Shown: piece by piece, positions 9,905-19,803 of the stretch
Position numbering within the stretch: position 1 is the stretch's first letter
Layout of the letters: each line of letters opens with the position of its first letter
From: Chara braunii
Lineage: Eukaryota > Streptophyta > Charophyceae > Charales > Characeae
DNA length: 39,579 bases
NCBI GenBank assembly: GCA_003427395.1
Contig: BFEA01000012.1
Coordinates: 1,625,689 to 1,665,267 of the forward strand
Direction of reading: 5' to 3'
Position numbers and translations under genes: made by a program
The notes under the pieces: model-generated
The model's input: only the letters and a program-made list of their open reading frames with translations
Databases searched by the model: none
Told to the model about the DNA's origin: nothing

Positions 9905-10629
9905 TCATTTCTCAATAATTTTCTCTCTAAGTCTTCCCTGAGCATCCATTCTTATTTGATCTAGGATCCTCTGCTTCAGTTCCTCCTAGTAGACATACCT
10001 ATCTCCCCAATCATGCTGACGTGCATATGAGTTGACCCTTGATAGTATGTCTTGAGGATCCCTTCCTTCAATCAAGTACCCTATCTCTAGGTATATGTAG
10101 TATACCAGCAGAGGGGTAGATGCGTGATATTCTCTATCAGGTATTGCCATTGCGGCTTCCGCAGCCCTCTCCATTCGGGTCCTCCCTCCGAAGGTTGCAT
10201 CTATGATGAACATAGGAAGGGTCCCTCTTAGATATGCTGCGGGCGGAAGAAATTCACTCGCCTTCCTTACCCTCACAGTTCCTATGACCCTCTCAAATCC
10301 ATTCATACTAGCATCTCTGCTATCCATAATAGTCTCGAGAGAGACCAGTCAATACCTAGTACTAATTTTATTATGATAGCTTGCAGATTTTCTGATGAGA
10401 TGTACAGAGTAACCCTCTCTACCGCACAATTTTCGCCTCTAACCCATCCAGACTCAATCCAGATGAAAGTTTGTTCTCCTACAGAAATCCCCCAACAATA
10501 CCCTGTCTCTTCATTCTCTTCGTGGCGACTGGGAAGATTCATCATAAGGTCACGCCTCATTTGCATGGGCTCTCCGATTGTGATTTGATATCGGGCAGAA
10601 CCCTTCTTCCTTTCGTCGATATACTTCAC
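9905..10629 (-). pseudogene. Pre-gag ORF A, unknown family, paralogue of ORF B
   Basis: Not recognised. The first part (10629-10335) contains GISVGEQTFIWIESGW. After a frame jump in a TC-rich run near 10335, the second part (10327-9905) contains TLPMFIIDATF, YYIYLEIGYLIEGRD and WGDRYVY, then TAG 9986-9988 (apparent CAG>TAG) and a further 26 codons to TGA 9905-9907. Total about 240 residues. Block order and spacing match ORF B, but identity is low, so the duplication is old and predates the decay. The open frame begins exactly after an AG at 10630 with stop codons just upstream, which fits an exon start better than a start codon. No function can be assigned. Confidence 0.6.
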
Positions 10630-10650
10630 CTATCACATAACACAAACCAG
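10630..10650 (-). other. Splice-acceptor-like site before ORF A
   Basis: Minus strand: TTTGTGTTATGTGATAG ends at 10630. In-frame stops lie just before it and the ORF A frame opens just after it. The upstream stretch (10815-10650) is AT-rich compared with the flanking coding sequence, as introns often are. Confidence 0.35.
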
Positions 10651-10701
10651 CCCACACACCTCTTTATTTAGCTAGCAAACTTTTGACCCTAGAATCCGAT
10701 T

Positions 10702-11235
10702 TTATTCTGCCACCTTCTCCAACCCTTTTGGACCTTTATATAATTTTTTTTTATATAGCAAGTAAGATATTAACCCACAAATTTCTATTTGACTTAATAT
10801 AAATAACAAGAGTGTTAGGCACACCCTCCTATCAGGACACGCAGACTGCGAAACCACAGGAGGGTCAGGTACGCGAGGTATCTCGCGGGGCCCTTGTTGG
10901 TGAGGTAGTGGAAGGACGGCCAACTGCCTCTCTTGAGACAATGGGTAAGGGCTATGATGCGGACGACTAGGCAGCTCGAAGCGTGGCGGAGATTCTTCGT
11001 AGCGCCTTGCGTACCTATATGAATAATAAGCCATCTCATCAGAGTCTGGGGTATGCATACGCCTTTCCTCCCGATACCTCATTGCCCTCAATCCTTCGTC
11101 CTTTTCTTCTAGTCCTTCATCATCTTTTTTCCACTCCTCCCTTTTTTTGGTCAAGTCCACAGGCCTCTCAGGCGCCTTCCCCTGTCTCCCGCCCCTTCCT
11201 CTACCAGTTCCGGTTCCACGGCCCTTAGGTGCCAT
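10702..11235 (-). CDS. RG-rich first ORF of element 1 (unknown)
   Basis: Uninterrupted 177-codon frame starting at ATG 11233-11235, about 217 nt downstream of the PBS. The N-terminus is GRGTGTGRGRGGRQG, an RGG-type nucleic-acid-binding-like segment. A charged region (KKREEWKKDDEGLEEKDEG) and a Tyr/Arg/Pro-rich part (YYSYRYARRY) follow. After about residue 135 (near 10815) base composition turns AT-rich and the peptide becomes hydrophobic (LTLLLFILSQ), which may be read-through into an intron rather than a real membrane segment. It is the first ORF on the element transcript. The role is unknown; it could be an N-terminal gag exon joined by splicing to ORF A, B or gag, or a separate RNA-binding protein. 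Confidence 0.5.
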   Translation of the reverse strand: MAPKGRGTGTGRGRGGRQGKAPERPVDLTKKREEWKKDDEGLEEKDEGLRAMRYREERRMHTPDSDEMAYYSYRYARRYEESPPRFELPSRPHHSPYPLSQERQLAVLPLPHQQGPREIPRVPDPPVVSQSACPDRRVCLTLLLFILSQIEICGLISYLLYKKKLYKGPKGLEKVAE

Positions 11236-11451
11236 ACTCGCTAACTCTTAGTATAAGTAGGACAATTGTGCTTATGTGTATTTAGTCCCAATCTTACACC
11301 CTGATTTGGAACAACTATTCGTTACCACTACCCAGGTTATCTTATCCTTCTAAGAGTCTTAGTTAATTACTGACTTTTTAATAATTGTCGTTCTGCCTGG
11401 ATCTTGCTTTACCCGAGTTCGTTCACTAAGGACCTCGGCTTAAAACGAGAT

Positions 11452-11468
11452 CCCCGACAACGGCGCCA
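11452..11468 (-). promoter_or_regulatory. Primer-binding site, tRNA-Asp type
   Basis: Minus strand TGGCGCCGTTGTCGGGG. From knowledge of plant tRNA-Asp(GUC), whose 3' end is CCCCGGCAACGGCGCCA, the match is 16 of 17; the single mismatch is again a C>T-type change. Two bases separate it from the LTR end at 11471. This PBS type is used by plant Tat/Athila-like Ty3 elements. Confidence 0.88.
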
Positions 11469-11470
11469 CC

Positions 11471-12470
11471 TGTCGCGCGTGGCGGTCCCACACCCATACG
11501 CAGAGTAGTTTTTTTTGTGTTGGACCTCACGGTCGTGTCACGCAAGAGGTTTTTTTTGTCACTTTACGCAATATTTACTCCGACAGTGCGCGCGTGCTAT
11601 ACCTCTCACGACTCCCTACGACAGGTTAGGGTCCCGCGAGGTACAACATACCTCCACCTGTGGGAGTTGTCACCATCCCTTAGGTGGGCGTATCCCTGCT
11701 GAGCTACTGACCCACATACGAAGGCTTTTACATGCAATCGCAGAGGTAGGGCAGCCGAGGATGTTTTCTCGATCGCTGTAGCATAGGCATACGTGCAGTA
11801 GAACGCTCTAAGACTGACCCGTATTTCGAGCCCCGAGGTGCTAACTCTCCGGACCGACTATCTAATCAGGTCGACTTCTCGGACAGTCTTCCACGCTTAG
11901 CTAACTATGACAATGACTCTATGTCCCCTTTGTTGACCTTATGGAAATGCCAGAGTCAAACTCTTAGTAATCTCTCATTCTTCAAAAGAAGTTCCATAAA
12001 AAATGACTTCCTAGGTACCGACCAGCCTACGACTTATTCACAAGTACATATAGATATATGTATGTATGTAAATCAGAGGAGCTGACTGAGCGGTGGACCT
12101 CACTTTCACGATTGTCGTGCCCCTTTGCCCGAATTTCTCAGACGATCCCAAACTCAGAAGACAGCACAAATGTCCGTCTGTTTGCTGTTTGTTTTCTATT
12201 GTCTGGCCGTCTGTCTGTCGTTTTCTGCCTCCTGTCTGTTCACATTCTCTCTTTATGTGTAGTGTAGCAAATAGCATGTGCGATACACAGGATGATCCCG
12301 TGTACGTGTGAGCAGAGTGTCATTAGGGCTGCGGCGTCATAGCCACCCGAAGTGAACTGTTATCCAGATTGCCATACTCTGAGTTTTGAGTGGGCGTGCA
12401 TCGCCAGTTTACCGCGCTGTTGTCACATGCATGAAAGGTGTGACCGAGAGCGAATTTGTCTACACAACTA
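11471..12470 (-). repeat. 5' LTR of element 1 (right limit uncertain)
   Basis: The plus-strand sequence begins TGTCGCGCGTGGCGG two bases from the PBS, so on the minus strand the LTR ends in CGCGACA, the required CA terminus. A TATA-like CATATATCTATATG lies near 12045-12062 on the minus strand and could be the promoter. The other end is not fixed: no second LTR copy is available for comparison, and sequence passes into (TAA)n at about 12468. Open frames here are not coding. Confidence 0.65.
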
Positions 12471-12500
12471 TAATAATAATAATGATAACAATAATAATGA
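12468..12500. repeat. (TAA)n microsatellite
   Basis: Short imperfect TAA run interrupted by GATAACA. The 150-200 bp after it (to about 12690) holds no gene that I can see. Confidence 0.85.
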
Positions 12501-12689
12501 ACATTAGTATGGACAAAGCACAGAAATCTGAATGCAATTCACACTGATATCCAGGCAGTTAAAGCAAGAGTAAATAGTATAATGGAACCGATAAGCCATC
12601 CATTGAGAATGATACAGAAGAATCGTGAGTCAATGTCCAAGCCCAACAGGGCAACACCAATAGCATAACCTAACATAGCTCTCTCTTCT

Positions 12690-12892
12690 GAGTGGCGTCA
12701 GGCGCCCTATCTACTCTACAGCCTATCACTGCAACTACAGTATGACAGTAACTAGACAACTTGACTACCAGCGGGTGATGATGTCAACACCGATACCGAC
12801 CTTTCCTCATGCACCAGGAACGTATCTCACCACCTTCACCACCTCGTTCCCCAACTCACAGTTGCCATTTGTACCCAAGAACCACAGTTTAC

Positions 12893-12946
<54 letters not shown>

Positions 12947-13343
12947 GTGCAAGAAAGATAAAACTTAACGAACTTCAGCAATCAAATAGCATCATACATA
13001 TGAGTCCAGATAGTCTTGACCTCGGACCAACAGTAGAGTTGCAGTACGAGTACCTCTCCCCTACAACAGAAACTCACAGATGACAATGCTGAAACAGTAT
13101 CATCATCAGCCACGAATGAGAACCAATGTTGATCCTTAGCCCGCATTCGGAGCCCAGACTACAGATGGCAGATCCTATCTTGTCTATCTTACAATGCTAA
13201 TGATGTTGTCAACAACTTTCCCGAAGTCTGAGCATATCTCGGACCATGCCCTCGCGTCAAGCACCAGGTACATCTGTAGCATCACTCACAACCTCGATCC
13301 CAACACACAGTATGCCACGTGTACCCAATCAATTACGCATATG

Positions 13344-13403
<60 letters not shown>

Positions 13404-13850
13404 GTAATAAGGAAACTAAGCGAGGGTGAAAACAACATCGTTTACAGTGACCAGTTAGTCGTGACCTCGAATCTACAGCATAATAGCATTGCAATTCACC
13501 AATTAAGATAACAACAAAACCTCACAGTTCACAACGTTGGTACAGTCTCATCATCATCAATGTAGAACCATTGTCGAAGTCCTATCTGGCGCTCAGCGCT
13601 CAGACTACTGATGGCGGGGCCTATCTAGCCTACATCTACAATGTCGAAGGACGTTGACAACAACTCCTCTGAGTACGAGTAGAGAGCGGCCAATGCTGCA
13701 CGTTTCCTCACAACAGGTATGTCTCTCCCATCACCTACAACCTTCGATCCCATCATACAGATGCTACATGCACCCACCCTACTGTGTATCCAAAATAATA
13801 ACAATAATAATAATGATGATAATAAAAATAATAATAATAATAATATAAGA
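12690..13850. repeat. Diverged ~446-bp tandem repeat with embedded (TAA)n, nearly three copies
   Basis: The landmark AGACTAC(A/T)GATGGC occurs at 13156 and 13602 (446 bp apart), and a related GGC..CCTATCTA segment at about 12705. Each unit then has a TGATGTC/AATGTCG-AACA segment, a CAGTTGCCA/CAGTATGCCACGTGTACCCA segment and a TAA microsatellite (12894-12944, 13342-13404, 13796-13843). Units are strongly diverged in point sequence but colinear. Not coding. Confidence 0.75.
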
Positions 13851-13969
13851 CAAATAGAATGTATATCAACTGTCTTTCCGGTCCGGTACAGTAAAATGAA
13901 GTTACGTTGCATTCAGGGGAACCAGTCGCCCGATAGTAGCGACTGAGATCAACGTTGACCCGATAAGTC

Positions 13970-14200
13970 GCTCTTCTTTTCTCTCTCCCTCTTCTCGATC
14001 TCTCCTCACCTTTTCAATCTCTCTCTCCTTCTCAATCTCTCCTCTCCTTTTCAATCTCTCTCTCTTTTAAATACCCTTTCACCTGTAGGCATTGCCTGAG
14101 TTCTCTCTCTCTTTTCGGCCCTCTCTCTCCTCTCACCTTCTCCTTCTCTCTTCTCTTTCCCCTTTCTTCTTCTTCTCCCTCACTCTTCTCTCATTCGTGC
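13970..14200 (+). repeat. Polypyrimidine (CT-rich) tract
   Basis: Dense CTCTCT/TTCTCC sequence with little else, no gene. Similar CT-rich blocks recur at 15960-16070 and 16700-17100. Confidence 0.85.
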
Positions 14201-14424
14201 CTCCGCCTATGCGAGAATGCTCATTGCACTCACGCTAGTCCAGTCACTCCCGACCAAATCATATTGTGAACAGCTAGGCAACGACATAATCGGGCGCAGT
14301 CACATAGCCCAATCACACCGGAATGTCACGACTGGCTGCAACGCTCCTCTCCCTCTCTCCTGGGTCGAATCATGGATGTCTCACACATACACATTCCATC
14401 GTTAAGACGAGCAACTNGGAACGA

Positions 14425-15120
14425 ATCTTCTNCTGAAACGGGGAAGTATACACTGTCACCCTTTTTTATTAGCTCGTCCTATCGATTCAAGTAGCGTGCG
14501 GCGAGCCGCGGGTCTGGAGACTTGGCTGTTGACGATCCCTGTCTTTCTGTTTCCCACCTAGATGGCGATGTGACCCAAGGACCCACAATGCGATGGACAA
14601 GACTGAATATACAAACAGGTGCGAACAAGATTATGATAAGCTCTGCGCATTCTCATGCGTGCATAGCGAAACTGAATAGCGTAGGGGAGACTTAAATACT
14701 AATCCTAACCTTAAACGAGACCGACCCTTTATTGCGTAGTTCAAGATAGCGTAGCAGAATGCTAGATTACCGATGATTAGCCCAATAGACGCTTCAACGC
14801 AGACCAAACACACATCATGCTCATTCTCAAAGTGTGGAGGAGCCCGGCGTTGTACACATAGAGGAAGCACCGGGTTCCGACATACATAGATGAGGAAGAG
14901 GGATTAGACGAAGAAGAGGGGAAGATGGAATGTCTTCAACCCCAAGTCTGCGATACCGGCCCCAATAATCCCTCTTCCAATACGTCCGAAGTCCAATATC
15001 GAGCCCGGACCAAACGTCGTCAAGTCTCAAGTCACAACTATCTCTCCTACCATCGTAGTCTACTGATTCTGAGGAGTCAGGCGATGAGAGGGCGAGAAGA
15101 AGAGATGGCGGACTAAGAAG
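14425..15120 (+). repeat. ~0.7-kb duplicated segment, copy 1
   Basis: Shares colinear blocks with 15858-16512: TGAAACGGGGAA (14433 versus 15870), GAGACCGACCCTT, TACCGATGAT(T/C), GGAAGAGGGA-TTAGACGAAG, CAAGTCTCAAGTCACAACT, GTCAGGCGATGAGAGGG (15077 versus 16472). Offset is about 1.40-1.44 kb. Two ambiguous bases (14417, 14432) lie at its edge. No coding frame is conserved between copies. Confidence 0.8.
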
Positions 15121-15259
15121 AGGAAAAAGAAGAACTACCTCTTACTGGTACGAGTCAGGTACTTACCTGGCTTAGTTGGCGATTGCTGAAGGTACCTCGA
15201 AGACGAAGCTGAAGCAACGGTGCTATGGGTAAGTACTTCTATCCTCCGCCCAAACTCTC

Positions 15260-15261
<2 letters not shown>

Positions 15262-15334
<73 letters not shown>
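15262..15334. repeat. (TC)n microsatellite
   Basis: Over 30 TC units, followed by a CT-rich tail to about 15362. The flanking 15335-15670 also holds short CT and CA runs and no gene. Confidence 0.97.
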
Positions 15335-15336
<2 letters not shown>

Positions 15337-15689
15337 TTCTATCTTTCTCCCTCACTCTCTCCATGTCATGCATGTTCGGTGGCCGTTTTCATGTGTCCCG
15401 ATCGTGGCAACGGGAGCCCGAAGCGCAAAATATATACGCGTCTCTCTCTCTCTCTCGTAGTCAGCAGGTATCGAGAAGGAAGGTAGCGAGAGGGTGAGGA
15501 GGCGATCGTGGACTTAGGAGAGGAAGAAGAAGAACTCTTTCTCTCTTCATCTCTTTTCCCTCTCTCTCTCTCACACACATATACACTCCTTTACATACAT
15601 TCACACTCCCACACCCAGGCGGTAGTGTATCTATCCACGCTCTGGCGGCAGATTCACACTACTTATTTTATTGAGTCATTTATTATTTA

Positions 15690-15820
15690 GATATATTTAT
15701 ACATATATATATATATATATCGTCACAAACATATATATATATATACATATGTATATCAAACCTTTGACGAAGGTGGTACGCCATTGCCTCGGCAGGAGCT
15801 CACATGCATGCATGCATGTA
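15690..15820. repeat. (TA)n runs and (CATG)n
   Basis: Two TA runs around CGTCACAAAC (about 15690-15752), then a CATG tetranucleotide run at 15803-15818. No gene. Confidence 0.9.
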
Positions 15821-15857
15821 CACGCTCACACCATCAACAGGATGCGCAAAAACGGAG

Positions 15858-16512
15858 TGAATCTTTCGGTGAAACGGGGAATATACATTGCCACCCTTTT
15901 GATTAGCTCATTCTATTGTTCCAAGTAGCGTGTGGCGAGAAGCGGGTAGGGGACTTATAGACTCTTTCCCTCTCTCTCCTTCTCTCCTTCTTTGATCTTC
16001 ATCTCTCCTGCTCCATCTCCTTTCTCTCTCTCTCTTCCTCCATCTCTCTCTATCTCTCTCTCACCCATGAGCACCCCCGTTGCCTACTGTAGTGGTGCAG
16101 ATTGGATCGAGAACCGACCCTTCTCACAAAGTACTAGATAGTTTATTGGAAGACTTAGGTACCGATGATCCGAGCAATCAATATCGTAATGCTGTCCCGA
16201 ACGTACATCATCATCGCCATTCCATGGTGTAAAGGGGTCTGGCGCCTTACACAGGAAGACTGATCCAGCCCTGACCATACCGATCGAGGAAGAGGGAGGT
16301 TAGACGAAGAAGAGGGGAAGACGGGAATGTTGTCAACACCAAATCTTCGGCATAGGCCCAAATAGTTACTCGTCAAAATGTCCGAATCCCAATGTCGAGT
16401 CTGGATCCACTGTCGCCTAGTCTCAAGTCACAACTCTCTCTTTCTCTATCGTAGTCTGTTGATTCTAGAAGTCAGGCGATGAGAGGGTGAGAAGAAGAAG
16501 ATGGTATGAGAG
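15858..16512 (+). repeat. ~0.7-kb duplicated segment, copy 2
   Basis: Partner of 14425-15120; see block list there. A CT-rich block (15960-16070) lies between the first and second shared blocks in this copy and is replaced by unrelated sequence in copy 1. Confidence 0.8.
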
Positions 16513-16516
16513 TATT

Positions 16517-16592
16517 GGTTTTATTTATTTATTTATTTATTTATTCAATCTTATTATTATTACTTATTATATTATTATTATTATCTTTATTC
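16517..16592. repeat. (TTTA)n and (TTA)n microsatellites
   Basis: TTTA run 16517-16546 then TTA run to about 16592. From here to 17130 the sequence is CT/CTT-rich with several GTAAGT-like donor motifs (16709, 16994) but no recognisable exon. A further AAAT run lies at 17369-17395. Confidence 0.9.
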
Positions 16593-17486
16593 TATTTGAT
16601 GGGAGTATCGGGATTGGTTGCGTGGGACGGGACTTACCCGTTCTTTCCTCCCGCTCCTCGTCGTCGTCACCGTCTTTGCTACCGTCGTTGCCATCGCTGC
16701 CGTCGTTCAGGTAAGTATCTTTCCTTCTCTCTTTCTTCTCCTATCCTTTTTATTCTTCTTCTTCCTTCTCCTTTTCCCTTCTTCTTCTTCTTCCTCCTCT
16801 GCACTTTCTTCTTCCACCGTGCTTTCTTCCTCCTCCGCGCGGTTTTCCCCTACCTCCGAGTGGTTCTCCTCTGTCCGGTCACGTCGACAACTGCGCCCGT
16901 CTCCTTTGACCCTCGTAGGGTACTTGCGTGTTTCTCGTTATGCCAGGCATATGACGAGTTCAGCCTCACCTCGCCTTCGTTGTTAGCAAAGCCAGGTACG
17001 TTGTTCCTCCCCCTTCCCTCTCTCCTCCTCCTTCTACTGCTTCTTCTTCTTCTCCTCTCTCTCGTTATCCTCCTTCTCTCGCGGTCCTTTTTTCTTTCTC
17101 CTTACGAGTAGTCCTTTCCTAGTTTCTCGCGCACGCCACCCTTCACCTCTCTGCGCTCTCCCCAGCAAGCGGCCGCTTTCCCGATCTTGCCTCTGCCCGA
17201 TCTCGCGGTGACTTGCTTTCTCTCTCCAATGAAAAGGTCCCCGTGCTATAGGTAGATGAGGCACGGTAGGGACGGTTAGGCCTCCTCCCCTTCATTGGCT
17301 GAATCAACCCGGCTTTCGGGTTCTGGTTCACTCGTGCGAATTAGAAAGTTTAGAGGTTACGGGTAAAGAAAATAAATAAATAAATAAATAAAATTGATAC
17401 AAGAGAAACGAATCTAACAAGTCCTACCACTAACCACCAAGTATCTCGTTTCAACGAGACAACTACTACTACTTATTTCTAATAGA

Positions 17487-17508
17487 GATCTCGGGTTCGA
17501 GTCCCGTT
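17487..17508 (+). other. Isolated tRNA T-arm / B-box-like sequence
   Basis: GGTTCGAGTCC (17494-17504) is a perfect pol III B-box match inside a 4-bp T-stem. I find no A box, acceptor stem or anticodon arm upstream, so it is not a tRNA gene; perhaps a remnant of a tRNA-derived repeat. Confidence 0.35.
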
Positions 17509-17556
17509 TGCTTATGAGTTGATGAAAAAAAGTAGGCCCGCCCGCTTGTAGCTAGC

Positions 17557-17642
17557 AAAAAAGCTAGCCCGGAGGCAGGTTGGATTCGATCCCAGCGTCC
17601 CTGGCTTATCAGTCCGTTTCCTCTACCTACTGGGCTAGCTCT
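17557..17642 (-). other. tRNA-like (SINE-head-like) pol III unit
   Basis: Minus strand: A box TAGCCCAGTAGG (17626-17637, full consensus match), then CTGATAA like an Ile(GAU) anticodon loop, then B box GGATCGAATCC (17582-17592, one mismatch), 33 nt between the boxes, and a T6 run (17557-17562) flanked by GCTAGC repeats that could end pol III transcription. The acceptor and D stems do not pair, so it is not a functional tRNA. It is best read as a decayed tRNA-derived SINE head. Confidence 0.45.
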
Positions 17643-17865
17643 TACCACGGTATGGTAAAGAGCCGCCTTCCTATAAGTAGGTGTAGTAGGTCTGACTTTC
17701 TCAGCCTGCGTGCTTATGCACGCTTGCCAGTTAGTGCGTCCGTCCTTAGGCTTGTTGATTTGAGTATGCGCGCGTCCTCAAGGGCACTTATTTCATCGGA
17801 AGGCCCGAAGGCCGGTACTTGGCCGTGGCTGCGGCATCAAGGATCACAGCGGGGTAATTACTCAA

Positions 17866-18084
17866 ATGGCGGGTAGGCTGGTACCTCATTATATCGAGGT
17901 AGATGCGGCGCACTTGACTTGGAGGCTGAGTAGGGGAAAACAAAGACTGGAATTTTTAGAACCCCTAGCACCGGAGGGAAGACAGGCACTGGACCAAGTC
18001 TCAGTGCGTGTCATAGACCTACCTGACACAATCATCAGCCCAACTGACCCTTCGACCTTTTCGGTCGAGGGGTATTACTACTGA
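17866..18084 (+). CDS. Small ORF of unknown nature (72 codons)
   Basis: ATG to TGA with balanced amino-acid use (IEVDAAHLTWRLSRGKQRLE, VRVIDLPDTIISPTDP) and no low complexity, unlike other small frames nearby. No motif is recognised. It could be a fragment of a transposon protein. The hairpin at 18048-18072 overlaps its end. Coding status is unproven. Confidence 0.25.
   Translation: MAGRLVPHYIEVDAAHLTWRLSRGKQRLEFLEPLAPEGRQALDQVSVRVIDLPDTIISPTDPSTFSVEGYYY
18048..18072. repeat. Hairpin, 10-bp stem (one GT), TTTTC loop
   Basis: CCCTTCGACC pairs with GGTCGAGGGG around TTTTC. Confidence 0.7.
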
Positions 18085-18278
18085 TCCTAATCACCACGGC
18101 GCTCGTCATAATAACGCGCGTGCATTCTTAACGAAATTTTCTTACCGTTTTTTCCCCTGGCCCCAGTGGTCGAGGATTTCGCTTCCAGTGTCACGCCAAG
18201 CGTGCACACCCCTCCTGTTTCCAGCCTGGCTACGTCATGGTAGCTGACGCCGCCATCGTGCCGAATGCAAAGACATGG

Positions 18279-18304
18279 CAAAATACCCTTGTAAGGGTAT
18301 TTTG
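18279..18304. repeat. Perfect 12-bp palindrome with 2-nt centre
   Basis: CAAAATACCCTT, GT, AAGGGTATTTTG. It sits 14 nt upstream of a CCGTACGTACGG motif shared with the 20.2-kb and 20.7-kb repeats. 18360-19260 after it is AT-rich with poly-T runs and no gene or repeat family that I can recognise. Confidence 0.9.
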
Positions 18305-19266
18305 TCCGACACCGGGGACCTCCGTACGTACGGGTTGGTGACCTTATATATGTGTATATATTCAATCTTATTGTTTCAAAAAAAAAAACTTTAACTAGCA
18401 CCTACTTGTCATACCGAAATTTCGGTAATAATATCATAAGCGAATAAAACCTAAGTACTTCTCTCGTAAGGTAGTAAGTTTTTTTAATTAATTATTTCAA
18501 TATTATACAATGTCTTAAGAAGTCGCTTTTCATAAGTGTTTAAAAAAAATGAAAAAACAAATAGAAAAACTTTCCACTAATTCATCAACAAATTTTTCGC
18601 TTATCATGTATCGACTTACCTTGACATCGCAATCCATATCTATAGCCATAACTCTACTTCCTGACTCGGTATAAAAAAAACAGTGAAAAAAAAATAAAAA
18701 AAATCTTCCAACTAAATCATTGTTTACCCAACTGATTATGAATCACTATTATATCAAGTTGAAATTTCCACAGCAATCTAGGTCTAGTAATATACCATTA
18801 CTTCAAAGTTTTGCATATCTAAACTATTAAGAAGTTATAACAGTTATTTAGATCAATCTTTCCCTGATTTTTTTTTTCCACTTGGCTTGAAATATTAAAC
18901 TTCCTCTTATCTTCTCCACTACAAAGTTTTTGAAGAATCCCAACATTACCGTTCTTTCACGTCACTCGGACCTTACGAGCACCTTGAAGTTCGCATTTAC
19001 ACTCATAAACTACCGCTTAACCTATTCGACAAAAACAAATCGAGGTGAAAAAAATAAATAGTGAATTAGATCAATTTTAACCAACCTCTTCCTCGTTTCG
19101 AGGGTGATCTTATGCAATTGTGCTAATGCATTTTTTTTTTTTTTTTTTTTAGCTTCAAAGAAGATTTATCAAGACTATTTATTTACCCTCTGCTTGTACG
19201 ACTTTGCTGAATCTCTCAATATGCTAGACGGTTTGGCCTAATAATTTTCATTCACTTGGTTATATC

Positions 19267-19397
19267 AATTTTTTTGCTTCATTCCTTAACGATATGCCAC
19301 TTGTAATTTAAATATGACCCAAGTAGCTATCAATTTTTTTTCTTCATTCCTTAACGATATGCCACTTGTAATTTAAATATGACCAAAGTAGCTATGA
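19267..19397 (+). repeat. Two-copy 65-bp tandem repeat
   Basis: TTCATTCCTTAACGATATGC starts at 19278 and again at 19343; the units are almost identical, hence recent. Confidence 0.95.
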
Positions 19398-19537
19398 TTT
19401 TTTGTTTAAATCCATTAAATCTCTAATAGTAAATTTCATTAAAACCAGGGTAAACGGTGTTCGGGACGGGCCAAACGCCCGAACGTATGGGACCCCTTGG
19501 GGATGCGTTCGGTCGTTCGGGCCGAACCCAAACTTCG

Positions 19538-19598
19538 NNNNNNNNNNNNNNNNNNNNNNNNNNNNNNNNNNNNNNNNNNNNNNNNNNNNNNNNNNNNN
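19538..19598. other. Assembly gap (61 N)
   Basis: Run of N. The left flank (19456-19537) is GC-rich, with GTTCGG/CCGAAC palindromes; the right flank starts with a C7 run and is A-rich. Confidence 1.
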
Positions 19599-19803
19599 TA
19601 ATGACGAAACCCCCCCCGAAAAAAAAACAAAATAAAAAAAAATTGAAGCCAAGATATGTTATGAAGAAAAATAAAATAAACAAGATTTGCCTGAGCATTA
19701 CATCCAAATTGCTTGCCAAATTTGAAATAAAAATAAATTACGAAAAAGAAATACTAATAATAAAAATAAAAAAAATAAAAATAAAAATTAAATTTAGAGA
19801 GTT

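Larger units (their letters stand above)
2296..12470 (-). mobile_element. Ty3/gypsy LTR retrotransposon (element 1), decayed, 3' LTR not seen
   Basis: Order on the minus strand: 5' LTR (starting at 11471 in plus coordinates), PBS, RG-rich ORF, unknown ORFs A and B, gag, protease, RT, RNase H, integrase. RT-RH before IN is the diagnostic Ty3/gypsy order. The coding region holds 12 in-frame stops from gag to IN: TGA at 7985, 7958, 7733, 6719, 5199, 4152, 2755; TAG at 5601; TAA at 4670, 3696, 3576, 3195. Frame jumps lie at about 5726, 4750, 4320 and 2985. Reading frames resume directly after each stop, so most are single transitions (CGA>TGA, CAA>TAA, CAG>TAG, TGG>TGA). The element cannot move by itself now. 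The 3' LTR was not found between 2296 and the left edge; it may be deleted or lie beyond it. The right-hand limit of the 5' LTR is uncertain. Confidence 0.85.

Noticed and set aside
15220-15497. Ser/Leu-repeat ORFs over the (TC)n tract, and similar frames at 33249-33838
   Set aside because: Microsatellite translations in all frames.
16506-17111. 201-codon Leu/Phe-rich ORF
   Set aside because: CT-rich low-complexity sequence; no start context or domain.
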